Source: JAXDJH01 sp034663635 (GTDB lineage Bacteria; Actinomycetota; CADDZG01; WHSQ01). Taken from it: a stretch of 64,000 bases of DNA. The stretch covers positions 109,774 through 173,773 of the forward strand of contig JAXDJH010000005.1 of assembly GCA_034663635.1 (NCBI GenBank). Direction: 5' to 3'. Below the pieces are notes generated by a model. That model did not search any database and was not told where the DNA came from. It saw nothing but the letters and a program-made list of their open reading frames with translations. Of this stretch, positions 53,357 through 60,477 are shown piece by piece. How positions within the stretch are numbered: position 1 is the stretch's first letter; each line of letters begins with the position of its first letter. The position numbers and the translations under genes are program-made.

Positions 53357-53787
53357 GCCTTGAAGAGCTCTACAAAGAGGTCATCCTCGACCACTACAGG
53401 GCGCCGCGGAACAAGGGCAGGCTCGACCCTCACGATGTCGCGCTCGAGCGCAACAATCCCCTGTGCGGCGACGAGATCGAACTTTTCTTGAAGTTCAACG
53501 GTGACGACGTCGAAGGCATCGCCTTCGAGGGCAAGGGTTGTTCGATAGCTCTCGCAAGCACTTCGATGATGACGGAGAAGATCAAAGGCCTCAACGCAAA
53601 GGACGCATCTGCGCTCGCCGAGTCGATCAAGCGGATGATGACGGGCGATGAAGAGGGCGATCCGAAGGCTCTCGGCGATCTCGTTTCCTTGAAGGGCGTC
53701 GTGAAGTACCCGGTGCGCATCAAGTGCGCGCTCTTGGGTTGGAACACTTTCCTGGAAGCCCTAGAGGAAAGCGGCAAGAACGCCTAG
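53344..53787 (+). CDS. sufU: SufU-type sulfur relay / scaffold protein
   Basis: A 147-residue SufU/IscU-family protein: LYKEVILDHYRAPRNKGRLD, NPLCGDEIELF (Cys41), the SufU-specific insertion with GKGCSIALASTSMM (Cys66) and a long middle helix, and RIKCALLGWNTF (Cys128). The Asp and three Cys of the zinc/persulfide site are present. GTG 53344 sits directly on the AAGGAG motif, too close to be ideal. A CTG at 53353 would give LSLEELYKEV with good spacing and match the usual SufU N-terminus. No sufT (DUF59) gene follows. Confidence 0.9.
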   Translation: MVHLSLEELYKEVILDHYRAPRNKGRLDPHDVALERNNPLCGDEIELFLKFNGDDVEGIAFEGKGCSIALASTSMMTEKIKGLNAKDASALAESIKRMMTGDEEGDPKALGDLVSLKGVVKYPVRIKCALLGWNTFLEALEESGKNA

Positions 53788-53849
53788 CGCGGGAACCACT
53801 CACCCTTCCGGCTCGTCCAACGATTAACTAACGAGCAGGAGGTCCCAGC

Positions 53850-54497
53850 GTGAAGAAGTCCATCGCAGCTCTCATCTTTCTTTCCTTGTTCGCGATCGCG
53901 TGCGGCGAACCCAGTAGCGAGTCCGCTGGAAGCGGGGGAGCTGCCGGCGGCGGCTCCATGGCCACCTGTCTCAAGGGCGCTGAAGACTGCCACGACATGA
54001 TGGGAACTCCCTCGTGGGACGACGGGGGATGCTCCGTCCCCGGCTACGAAGGCGACCCCGATGGCGATGGCTCGCCGGCACCACCCGAGATGCCCGACTG
54101 TGCTACAGGCGGGGGTTCTTCGGGCGATGGCGGCACGGTCTCGTCGGGCACGGTCTCGCCGGACCCCGGCTATGGCGGTGCCACTAAAGAGAACCCCCAG
54201 ATGGTCAAGCCGAGGCCCGGCATGGCGGATCTGCACAAGGTCGATTGGGACAAGGCAAAGCCCCGCAAGAACGGGCGGAAGATCCTCGTGAGCTTCTGGA
54301 GCGGCGTGGAGCCCTGCTACGTCCTCGACCACTTTGACGTCGAGTACAGCGCCAAGACCGTGACGATCACCCTCTGGGAGGGCCACGATCCGGCCCACGA
54401 GGACGAGGCCTGCATCGAGATCGCCCTGCTCAAGGGCACTATGGTGAAACTGAGCGAGCCTCTGGGCGACCGCCAGATAGTCGACGGAGCCGAATAA
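53850..54497 (+). CDS. Glycine-rich surface lipoprotein
   Basis: A 215-residue lipoprotein starting at GTG 53850 with a GCAGGAGGT site. The signal is MKKSIAALIFLSLFAIAC with lipobox FAIAC. A long low-complexity region (about 20-115) rich in Gly, Ser, Pro and acidic residues includes repeated Cys (TCLKGAEDCHDMMG, GGCSVPG) and DPDGDGSP. The C-terminal 100 residues form a compact domain (ILVSFWSGVEPCYVLDHFDV, YSAKTVTITLWEGHDP) resembling secreted domains of unknown function in Actinomycetota. It is likely cell-surface exposed. Confidence 0.75.
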   Translation: MKKSIAALIFLSLFAIACGEPSSESAGSGGAAGGGSMATCLKGAEDCHDMMGTPSWDDGGCSVPGYEGDPDGDGSPAPPEMPDCATGGGSSGDGGTVSSGTVSPDPGYGGATKENPQMVKPRPGMADLHKVDWDKAKPRKNGRKILVSFWSGVEPCYVLDHFDVEYSAKTVTITLWEGHDPAHEDEACIEIALLKGTMVKLSEPLGDRQIVDGAE

Positions 54498-54499
54498 CC

Positions 54500-54550
54500 C
54501 CAAATTCTCCAGAGAACCTGGGTCCAGGACGGCTGGGCCGGAGAATTTGG
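54500..54550. repeat. Large imperfectly nested inverted repeat
   Basis: CCAAATTCTCC (54500-54510) and GGAGAATTTGG (54540-54550) form a perfect 11-bp stem around a 29-base interior. The interior itself contains CCTGG-GT-CCAGG. It starts 3 bases after the lipoprotein's stop. It may be a terminator, but it is AT-rich for this genome and could be a regulatory site for the HTH gene downstream. Confidence 0.55.
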
Positions 54551-54582
54551 CCTGGTTTCGGGGCTGTCGAGGACTTAGCACT

Positions 54583-54619
54583 ATTCGCACTTGCCGAATG
54601 TGACAAAGTCTGGTATCAA
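54583..54619 (+). promoter_or_regulatory. Promoter with overlapping palindrome before the HTH gene
   Basis: TTGCCG (54591-54596) and TATCAA (54614-54619) have a 17-base spacer and lie just before ATG 54629, implying a very short leader. The palindrome ATTCG-N7-CGAAT (54583-54599) overlaps the -35 element, which would suit autorepression by the HTH protein. This is inference from position. Confidence 0.45.
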
Positions 54620-54628
54620 AGCCCTGTC

Positions 54629-55063
54629 ATGAGCCTCGGAGACGATGCCGCCACCAGGACCGCCAAGGTCCTTTCCCTTCCCACCCGGGCGGCGATCCTC
54701 TCGACTCTCCTACGGAGCGGCCCCAAGACCGTAAAAGAGATCGCCGATGCGTTCGCGATCCATCCGAACGTAGCCCGGGCCCACCTCGAGCTAATGGTGG
54801 AGGCGGGGTTTTTGGCCACCGAGACCCGTCGCCGAGAGAAAGGCCGCCCGGCCAAGGTGTATTTCACCTGGGAGGGCGAAGCCGGATCACTGGCCGAAGC
54901 CGGCCTTGAGGTTCCGGTGGAGCGGAAGTCCAGCGACTCAAGCGAGCTCGAGGTCGAGATCCGGCTACTGGAGCGGATCCTGGCCGACGCGAGCCATCAA
55001 CTCACACGAATCCGCGAATCACTCGAAGAGCAGAAGCGCCTAGAAGGAGGAGTAGATGTCTGA
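54629..55063 (+). CDS. ArsR-like winged-helix regulator
   Basis: A 144-residue regulator. The winged helix spans about 10-80 (LPTRAAILSTLLRSGPKTVK, EIADAFAIHPNVARAHLELM, EAGFLATETRRREKGRPAKV). The C-terminal 60 residues form a coiled-coil-like helix (ELEVEIRLLERILADASHQL). It contains no Cys at all, so it is not a SufR-type Fe-S sensor or a thiol-metal ArsR sensor, although it sits near the suf genes. It overlaps the rhodanese gene by 8 bases and very probably controls it. Confidence 0.82.
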   Translation: MSLGDDAATRTAKVLSLPTRAAILSTLLRSGPKTVKEIADAFAIHPNVARAHLELMVEAGFLATETRRREKGRPAKVYFTWEGEAGSLAEAGLEVPVERKSSDSSELEVEIRLLERILADASHQLTRIRESLEEQKRLEGGVDV

Positions 55064-55898
55064 GTACGCCAACCCAGAGGCACTCGTCGATACCGAGTGG
55101 CTCGAGAAGAATCTCAACGAGGGTGGGATCGCCGTCCTTGAGGTCGATGAGGACACCACCGCTTACGAGAAGGGTCACATCCCGAACTCGATAGCGATCA
55201 ACTGGGAAAGCGAGCTGCACGACTTGCCGCGCCGGGAATTCATCAGCCCGGAGCAACTTGCAGAGCTCCTCGGAGCCAAGGGGATCTCGTCGGGGGACAC
55301 GATCGTCCTCTACAGCGGGAACAACAACTGGTTCGCCTCGTACGCGTACTGGCTCTTCAAGTACCGCGGCGTCGACAACGTGAAGCTGCTCAACGGTGGA
55401 CGCAAGAAGTGGGAACTCGAGAGCAGATTGCTCACGCAGGACGAGCCGAACCGGTCGACAACGACCTTCGAGATCGGCTCTCAAGACGACAGCCTCCGGA
55501 TCTTCCGGGACGAGGCGATCAAGCGCGCTGAGGACACGGGCAATGCATGGGTGGATGTCCGTTCCCCTGAAGAGTTCCGCGGCGAGCTTCTCGCTCCGCC
55601 TCACCTTCCTCAGGAGCAGGCTCAGGTTCCGGGCCACATCCCGGGAGCCTCGAACATCACCTGGTCGAAGACCGTGAACGAGGACGGCACGTTCAAGCCT
55701 GCGGACGAGCTCGAGCAGCTCTACTCCGCGGAAGGCATCACCAAGGACAAGGAAGTCGTGACGTACTGCAGGATCGGCGAGCGCTCGTCACACTCGTGGT
55801 TCGTGCTGAAGGAGCTTCTCGGTTTCGAGAACCTCAAGAACTACGACGGCTCGTGGACCGAGTACGGAAGTCTGGTCGGGGTTCCCATCGAGAAGTAG
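55056..55898 (+). CDS. Thiosulfate/mercaptopyruvate sulfurtransferase (two rhodanese domains)
   Basis: A 280-residue tandem-rhodanese protein starting at ATG 55056 within the HTH gene's end, with a GAAGGAGGAG site. The first, inactive domain has YEKGHIPNSIAINWESELHD. The second has WVDVRSPEEFRGE, GHIPGASNITWSKTVNEDG and active-site Cys238 in TYCRIGERSSH. This CRIGERSSH loop is the CysA/SseA type of Actinomycetota. It moves sulfane sulfur between thiosulfate and acceptor thiols and may feed sulfur to nearby thiolation or Fe-S systems. Confidence 0.92.
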   Translation: MSEYANPEALVDTEWLEKNLNEGGIAVLEVDEDTTAYEKGHIPNSIAINWESELHDLPRREFISPEQLAELLGAKGISSGDTIVLYSGNNNWFASYAYWLFKYRGVDNVKLLNGGRKKWELESRLLTQDEPNRSTTTFEIGSQDDSLRIFRDEAIKRAEDTGNAWVDVRSPEEFRGELLAPPHLPQEQAQVPGHIPGASNITWSKTVNEDGTFKPADELEQLYSAEGITKDKEVVTYCRIGERSSHSWFVLKELLGFENLKNYDGSWTEYGSLVGVPIEK

Positions 55899-55919
55899 GG
55901 AAACCCTTGCTGGCACCCC

Positions 55920-55948
55920 AGGGGCGCCCTTCGGGGCGCCCCTGCCTT
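55920..55948 (+). terminator. Rho-independent-type terminator after the rhodanese gene
   Basis: AGGGGCGCC and GGCGCCCCT (55920-55943) form a perfect 9-bp stem with a 6-base loop, followed by GCCTTTT. It lies 21 bases after the stop codon. Confidence 0.75.
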
Positions 55949-55972
55949 TTACCGGCGACTACTCTCGACGCG

Positions 55973-57082
55973 ATGCACGCGCTGAACACTCTTGCGGTTT
56001 CGATCGGGCCGCGGGGATCGACAACCCCGAGGGAGCATCAAGCATCGAAGTGGTGCGCCGCCGAGCTCGATTCGATGGGCTACGAGGTGGACGTCGAATC
56101 CTTCCCGAGCAGGACGGGCTATCAGCTCGCGTTCGCGATCTACCTCTCGATCTGCCTCCTCGGCGCGGCGCTCATCCCTTTCGCTCCGCTGGCCTCGGCG
56201 ATCCTCGGCGTCATCGCATTCGTGTTGTATGGACGTGATGCGGAGGGTCGACCGGTCAAGCAACCATCCAGCCCCACGAGCCTCAACGTCGTGGCTCGGG
56301 TCAAAGACGATCGAGATCCGGAACTGGTGGTTATCGCTCATGTCGACTCGGCAAGATCGGGACTCCTCTTCCATCCCCGACTCGTCGGAAGCATCCGAGG
56401 TTCGCTGATCGCGACGCACTGCGTCCTTATAGGAGTTCCTATCCTGGGCATGCTTTCTTGGTACGTCGGACGGCGCGGCCTCAATGTCGGCTTCCTGATC
56501 GGGTTGTCGGTCGTTATCAGCATCTACCTCATCTTCCTGATCGGCGCTTTGATCCACAGTGGAAGAGCCGCGCCGATCGTGTCGGGAGCCAACGACAATG
56601 CATCTGGGGTCGAAGTGCTTATGCGACTCGCGGAGGATCAACGCCACGGAGTTTGGTACGCGATCACCGGGTGTGAGGAGGCAGGCATGGTTGGCGTTCA
56701 GGCTCTTCTTCGAGCCCACGAGGGGCGCTTCGGAGCAACGCGCTTTCTCAACATCGACAGCGTCGGACGAGGCGAGGTAGTCGCGGCCTCGGCAGAGGGC
56801 GTCCTTCGTCGCTGGGAGTCCGACGATGCACTGCTGGAGGCTGCTGTATCGGCGGGCGCCGTTGCCAAGCCCTGGCGCGGGTTTCCTACGGATGCCACGG
56901 CACTGCTCACGCGCGGCAGACCTGCTCTCACGTTGGTAGCGCTGGATCAGAATGGAGGCATCTCCAACTGGCACCAAGTCACCGACACGGTCGAGAACAT
57001 TGACCCGACGACCTTGGATCGAGCAACCGAGATTGCAAGATCGATCGTCGATTCCATCTTGGAGCGGCAGACATCGCGATGA
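55973..57082 (+). CDS. Membrane-integrated M28-like aminopeptidase
   Basis: A 369-residue protein from ATG 55973; the longer open frame is not supported. It carries zinc-peptidase M28 motifs in order: AHVDSARSG (His ligand), GANDNASGV (bridging Asp), GCEEAGMVG (catalytic and ligand Glu), NIDSVGRG, and SNWHQVTDTVENID (last His). Unlike typical M28 enzymes, two pairs of hydrophobic helices are inserted (about 60-90 and 145-195), so the domain is membrane-tethered. The stop overlaps the MoaD-like gene by 4 bases. Confidence 0.8.
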   Translation: MHALNTLAVSIGPRGSTTPREHQASKWCAAELDSMGYEVDVESFPSRTGYQLAFAIYLSICLLGAALIPFAPLASAILGVIAFVLYGRDAEGRPVKQPSSPTSLNVVARVKDDRDPELVVIAHVDSARSGLLFHPRLVGSIRGSLIATHCVLIGVPILGMLSWYVGRRGLNVGFLIGLSVVISIYLIFLIGALIHSGRAAPIVSGANDNASGVEVLMRLAEDQRHGVWYAITGCEEAGMVGVQALLRAHEGRFGATRFLNIDSVGRGEVVAASAEGVLRRWESDDALLEAAVSAGAVAKPWRGFPTDATALLTRGRPALTLVALDQNGGISNWHQVTDTVENIDPTTLDRATEIARSIVDSILERQTSR

Positions 57083-57318
57083 GGGTCACCGTCATTTGCT
57101 ACGGGGCGATGCGGGAGTACCTTCCGCCCGCTGCGAGCGACAACAAAACGGTGCTGGAGGTAGCCGAAGGAGCGACCGTGGCCGACGTAGTCGCCGCCTT
57201 GGGCGCGCCCGAGAAGCTCCTCCACTCGATCCTCGTCAACGGCGACCGCGCCGATCTCGGCAAGGGGCTGTCGGAAGGCGAGGAGGTAACCTTGATGCCA
57301 CCTTTCGCCGGCGGTTGA
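57079..57318 (+). CDS. MoaD/ThiS-like ubiquitin-fold sulfur carrier
   Basis: A 79-residue beta-grasp protein with VTVICYGAMREYLPPAA, the middle helix GATVADVVAALGAPEKLLHS, ILVNGDRADLGKGLSEGEEV and a C-terminal PPFAGG. The terminal Gly-Gly is what MoaD/ThiS proteins have for adenylation and thiocarboxylation. MoaD is more likely than ThiS from the length and the LxPPFAGG end. No moaE, moeB or thiG is adjacent, so its partner is unknown. It overlaps the M28-like gene. Confidence 0.85.
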   Translation: MRVTVICYGAMREYLPPAASDNKTVLEVAEGATVADVVAALGAPEKLLHSILVNGDRADLGKGLSEGEEVTLMPPFAGG

Positions 57319-57333
57319 CCTGAGGAGAGTCCC

Positions 57334-58932
57334 ATGGCCGAAGCAAAAACCACACGCACACGTTCGACGAGATCCCGTTCAGCGGCGAAAGCGCCTCAAT
57401 CGCTGAAGTCCATGGACCCCCGGACGGGCGAAGCTCGAGGCGAGATCCAGGCGACCGATCCAGCCGAGGTCGCCGAGATCGTCGCGCAGGCGCGAAAAGT
57501 CGCTCCCGAATGGGCCGCCATCTCGCCCGAGGGCAGGGCGCGCATCCTTCGCGAGGTTCGGTTCCACATGTACGAACTGATGGACGAGATCGTCGACACG
57601 GTTGCTGCAGAGACGGGCAAGCCGAAGGCTGAAGCTCTCGCGCACGACTTCGTTCCTCCCATGTTGATGTTGGCTTATCTCGAAAGACTGGCGCCCAAGG
57701 TGTTGCGCCCCAAGCGCGTTGGGCCGATCATCGGCCCGATCATGGGCATGTCGTCGCGCATGGAGTGGAGGCCGTTCGGCGTCGTGGGGTGCATCACTCC
57801 TTGGAACTTCCCGATCCAGAACTCGTTCCTCGCTTTTGCCAGTCCGCTGTTCGCTGGAAATGTCGTTGTCATCAAGCCCTCGGAAGTGACACCGGCTTCC
57901 GGAGAGTTGCTTCGCAAGATCCTCGAGCCTCTTCCTTCCGGTGTCGCGACCGTCATCCAAGGCGGAGGCGATGTCGGTGCCGCCCTCGTGGACGCGCCTG
58001 TCGACAAGGTTTCGTTCATCGGGTCGCCGAGAACGGGCCGTCTCATCTGTGCAGCCGCTGCGAAGCACCTGACTCCAGTCGTGATGGAACTTGGCGGCAA
58101 AGATGCGGCTGTGGTGACCAAGGATGTCGACATCGACCTCGCCTCATCGGGGATTCTCTGGGGAGCCTTCGCGAACGCGGGTCAGATCTGCGCCTCGATC
58201 GAGCGCGCTTACGTCGTAGACAGCGTTGCCGATGAATTCCAGGATCAACTCCTGAAGAAGCTGGAGACGGTCAAGCAGGGTGAGGATTTCGGTTCATTGA
58301 CGTTCAAGCCGCAGCTCGACATCGTGGGCAAGCAGGTTGATGACGCGGTAAAGAAGGGCGCTCACCTCCTCGCCGGTGGCTCGGACACCGGGAAGAAAAA
58401 CTCCAACGGCAGCCTCTGGTACTCGCCGACGGTCATCACCGATGTCGATGAAGACATGACGATCCTTCACGACGAAACCTTTGGCCCGGTGCTCACGATC
58501 GTCAGGGTGCGCGATGAGGACGAGGCCGTACGGCGCGCGAACGAAGATGGAGTGAACCTCACCGCGTCTGTCTGGACCAAAGACAAAGCGACACGTGAGC
58601 GCGTCTCCTCACAGCTGAAAGCAGGAACAGTCACCACCAACATGCATGTGGAAGGTGCCGCGGCCCCCTGGGGCAGTTGGGGAGGCGTCGGCGAGTCGGG
58701 TTTCGGGCGCGTCAACGGCGAGGCAGGACTGCGTGAGTTCTCGGTCCCCGTGCACGTAGCTCGAGCCTCGATGCCGATGAAGCGTGCGGTCTGGTACCCG
58801 TATGACTCCGCAAGCGAGGGGATCTTCCGAGGCGCGGCTGAATTCTTAGGCCAGCGCGAGATAGGCAAGAAGATGTCGGCCCTCAAGGGGATCGTCGGCA
58901 GTTTCCTTAAAGCCGGGAAGACCAGGCTCTAA
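57334..58932 (+). CDS. NAD(P)-dependent aldehyde dehydrogenase
   Basis: A 532-residue ALDH with a low-complexity Ala/Ser/Arg N-terminus (about 25 residues) before the fold. Conserved parts are GCITPWNFPIQNSFLAFASP, KPSEVTPASGELLR, FIGSPRTGRLICAAAAKHL, general-base Glu in MELGGKDAAVV, nucleophile Cys286 in NAGQICASIERAYV, and ETFGPVLTIVRVRDEDEAVR. It resembles succinate-semialdehyde/NAD-dependent ALDHs; the substrate is not identifiable. The 3' end overlaps ThiI by 4 bases (convergent). Confidence 0.9.
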   Translation: MAEAKTTRTRSTRSRSAAKAPQSLKSMDPRTGEARGEIQATDPAEVAEIVAQARKVAPEWAAISPEGRARILREVRFHMYELMDEIVDTVAAETGKPKAEALAHDFVPPMLMLAYLERLAPKVLRPKRVGPIIGPIMGMSSRMEWRPFGVVGCITPWNFPIQNSFLAFASPLFAGNVVVIKPSEVTPASGELLRKILEPLPSGVATVIQGGGDVGAALVDAPVDKVSFIGSPRTGRLICAAAAKHLTPVVMELGGKDAAVVTKDVDIDLASSGILWGAFANAGQICASIERAYVVDSVADEFQDQLLKKLETVKQGEDFGSLTFKPQLDIVGKQVDDAVKKGAHLLAGGSDTGKKNSNGSLWYSPTVITDVDEDMTILHDETFGPVLTIVRVRDEDEAVRRANEDGVNLTASVWTKDKATRERVSSQLKAGTVTTNMHVEGAAAPWGSWGGVGESGFGRVNGEAGLREFSVPVHVARASMPMKRAVWYPYDSASEGIFRGAAEFLGQREIGKKMSALKGIVGSFLKAGKTRL

Positions 58933-60101
58933 ACCGGAGGCAATTCCAGAACCCTCGTTTCGATCTCGGCGAGGGCCTTGCCGACGAGGGCTGGGATGTC
59001 CAGTTGTTCCTCGCCACGTTCGGCGACGAATGGGTTCGCGCGGGTAGCGGGGGAGCGCGGCTCGAAAAGGACGCAGCAATCCTGATACTTGCGGGTCGAG
59101 ATCTCGTAAGTCCCGATCGCCTTCGCGTCCTCGACGATCTCTTGCTTGTCCATGCCGACGAGTGGACGCAGAACCTCGATGTCTTCGACCGCCGCATCCA
59201 CGGTGCGGATGTTCTCGATGGTTTGTGAGGCGACCTGACCGAGCGAATCCCCGGTCACCAAAGCCTGAGCTTCCCGTTCCGCGGCCAGGGCCTCAGCGAT
59301 CCGCATCATCGTGCGCCGGTAGAGGATCACCCGCAGGTTCGAGGGAGCGTTCTTGACGATCTCTCTCTGGATGTCTCCCAATGGGATGAGGTGAAGGTAA
59401 GTACGCAACTGGTAGCGGGTGAAAACTTCGGCGAGTTCCGTCGCCTGACGTATGGACGACGGATCTGTGAACGGTTTGCCGTGGAAATGGACGAGTTCGA
59501 TCTCGGCCCCCCTGCGCGCCATCCGCCATGCCGCCACCGGTGAATCGATCCCACCCGAGAGGAGCGCCAGCATCCGCCCGGACACTCCGGCCGGTAGCCC
59601 ACCCGGACCTTTCAGCCGTTTGCGAAACGCGATGCACGCGCTGCCGAAGAGCTCGATCCAAACGGTTGCGTCTGAATGCTTGAGGTCAACGCGTGCCCCA
59701 AGTTCATCGACCACCGCTGATCCGATAGCGATGTTGATGTCCTGCGACTTCGTCTCGAAGCTCGAATATGTCCGCCGCGCCCTGATGGCAAAGGAGTCGA
59801 ACGGCTCGGCCTTCAAGAGCTCGAGCGCGACGCTCGTCATCTGGTCGAGGTCTGGTTCGATCCGTTTCCCGACGCCGATGTATGCGACGCCGAAGACCCG
59901 GGCCGCGCGTTCGGCTGCCTCGTCCATCAGAGCGCCTTCGTCGAAATCAACGACCATCCGGCCGAAGCCGCGACGCAACTTGGAGTAACCCGTTCCTCGC
60001 AGGGCCCGTTTCAGGTTGCGCGCGAGTTGGGTCTCGAAGAAGTCCCGGTTCCGGCCCTTGAGGCCGATCTCGTGGAAGTGAGCTATGAGGGCGTCCGACA
60101 T
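58929..60101 (-). CDS. thiI: tRNA 4-thiouridine sulfurtransferase ThiI without rhodanese domain
   Basis: A 390-residue ThiI. The N-terminal ferredoxin-like/THUMP region (HFHEIGLKGRNRDFFE, AVRARRTYSSFETKSQ-like strand, GARVDLKHSDATVWIELFGS) precedes the PP-loop ALLSGGIDSPVAAWRMARRG and TGDSLGQVASQTIENI, with Cys in YQDCCVLFEPRSP. E. coli ThiI (about 480 residues) has an extra C-terminal rhodanese with the catalytic Cys; that domain is absent here, as in many Gram-positive ThiI. ThiI makes s4U8 in tRNA and can support thiazole synthesis. It probably receives sulfur from SufS or the separate rhodanese. Confidence 0.92.
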   Translation of the reverse strand: MSDALIAHFHEIGLKGRNRDFFETQLARNLKRALRGTGYSKLRRGFGRMVVDFDEGALMDEAAERAARVFGVAYIGVGKRIEPDLDQMTSVALELLKAEPFDSFAIRARRTYSSFETKSQDINIAIGSAVVDELGARVDLKHSDATVWIELFGSACIAFRKRLKGPGGLPAGVSGRMLALLSGGIDSPVAAWRMARRGAEIELVHFHGKPFTDPSSIRQATELAEVFTRYQLRTYLHLIPLGDIQREIVKNAPSNLRVILYRRTMMRIAEALAAEREAQALVTGDSLGQVASQTIENIRTVDAAVEDIEVLRPLVGMDKQEIVEDAKAIGTYEISTRKYQDCCVLFEPRSPATRANPFVAERGEEQLDIPALVGKALAEIETRVLELPPV

Positions 60102-60115
60102 GGGGGCCGGAACTC

Positions 60116-60406
60116 CTAACCGACCTCTTCTTCGAACCCGACCGAGAAGAGAGCTTCGACGTCGTGGCGTGAATAGACCTTGAAAGCGACGAGCGTGTGC
60201 GTCCTCTCGACCCCAGGCACCTTTGCGATGCCTTCGGAGACCACCCGGGCGATGTCGTCGTGGTTGCGGACCCGAACCATGATGACGAGGTCGTAGTCGC
60301 CCGCTACCGAGTAGACCTCGGTGACATCGGGCAGGTCGGCGATCGCCTGAGCGGTCTCGGGGATCTGATGGATGTCGCAGACGGCAAGAACGACGGTGGT
60401 GACCAT
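60116..60406 (-). CDS. Stand-alone Lrp/AsnC ligand-binding (RAM) domain protein
   Basis: A 96-residue protein from ATG 60406 consisting only of the RAM/ACT-like domain: TTVVLAVCDIHQIPETAQAI, VTEVYSVAGDYDLVIMVRVR, and VERTHTLVAFKVYSRHDVEA. It lacks the helix-turn-helix of Lrp/AsnC regulators, so it cannot bind DNA on its own. Such small proteins may form oligomers that sense amino acids. It lies 14 bases upstream of thiI on the same strand and is probably co-transcribed with it. Confidence 0.87.
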   Translation of the reverse strand: MVTTVVLAVCDIHQIPETAQAIADLPDVTEVYSVAGDYDLVIMVRVRNHDDIARVVSEGIAKVPGVERTHTLVAFKVYSRHDVEALFSVGFEEEVG

Positions 60407-60425
60407 GCCCGTGAGGTTACTCCGG

Positions 60426-60459
60426 AAAAGCAAAAGGCCCGGCGGGTTTCGCCGGGCCT
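60426..60459 (-). terminator. Terminator after the sigma factor gene
   Basis: AGGCCCGGCG (60435-60444) and CGCCGGGCCT (60450-60459) form a perfect 10-bp stem with a 5-base loop. Read on the minus strand it is followed by TTTTGCTTTT, a canonical intrinsic terminator. It ends the sigma factor transcript. Confidence 0.85.
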
Positions 60460-60477
60460 CGAGCAGAACTGGAAGTC

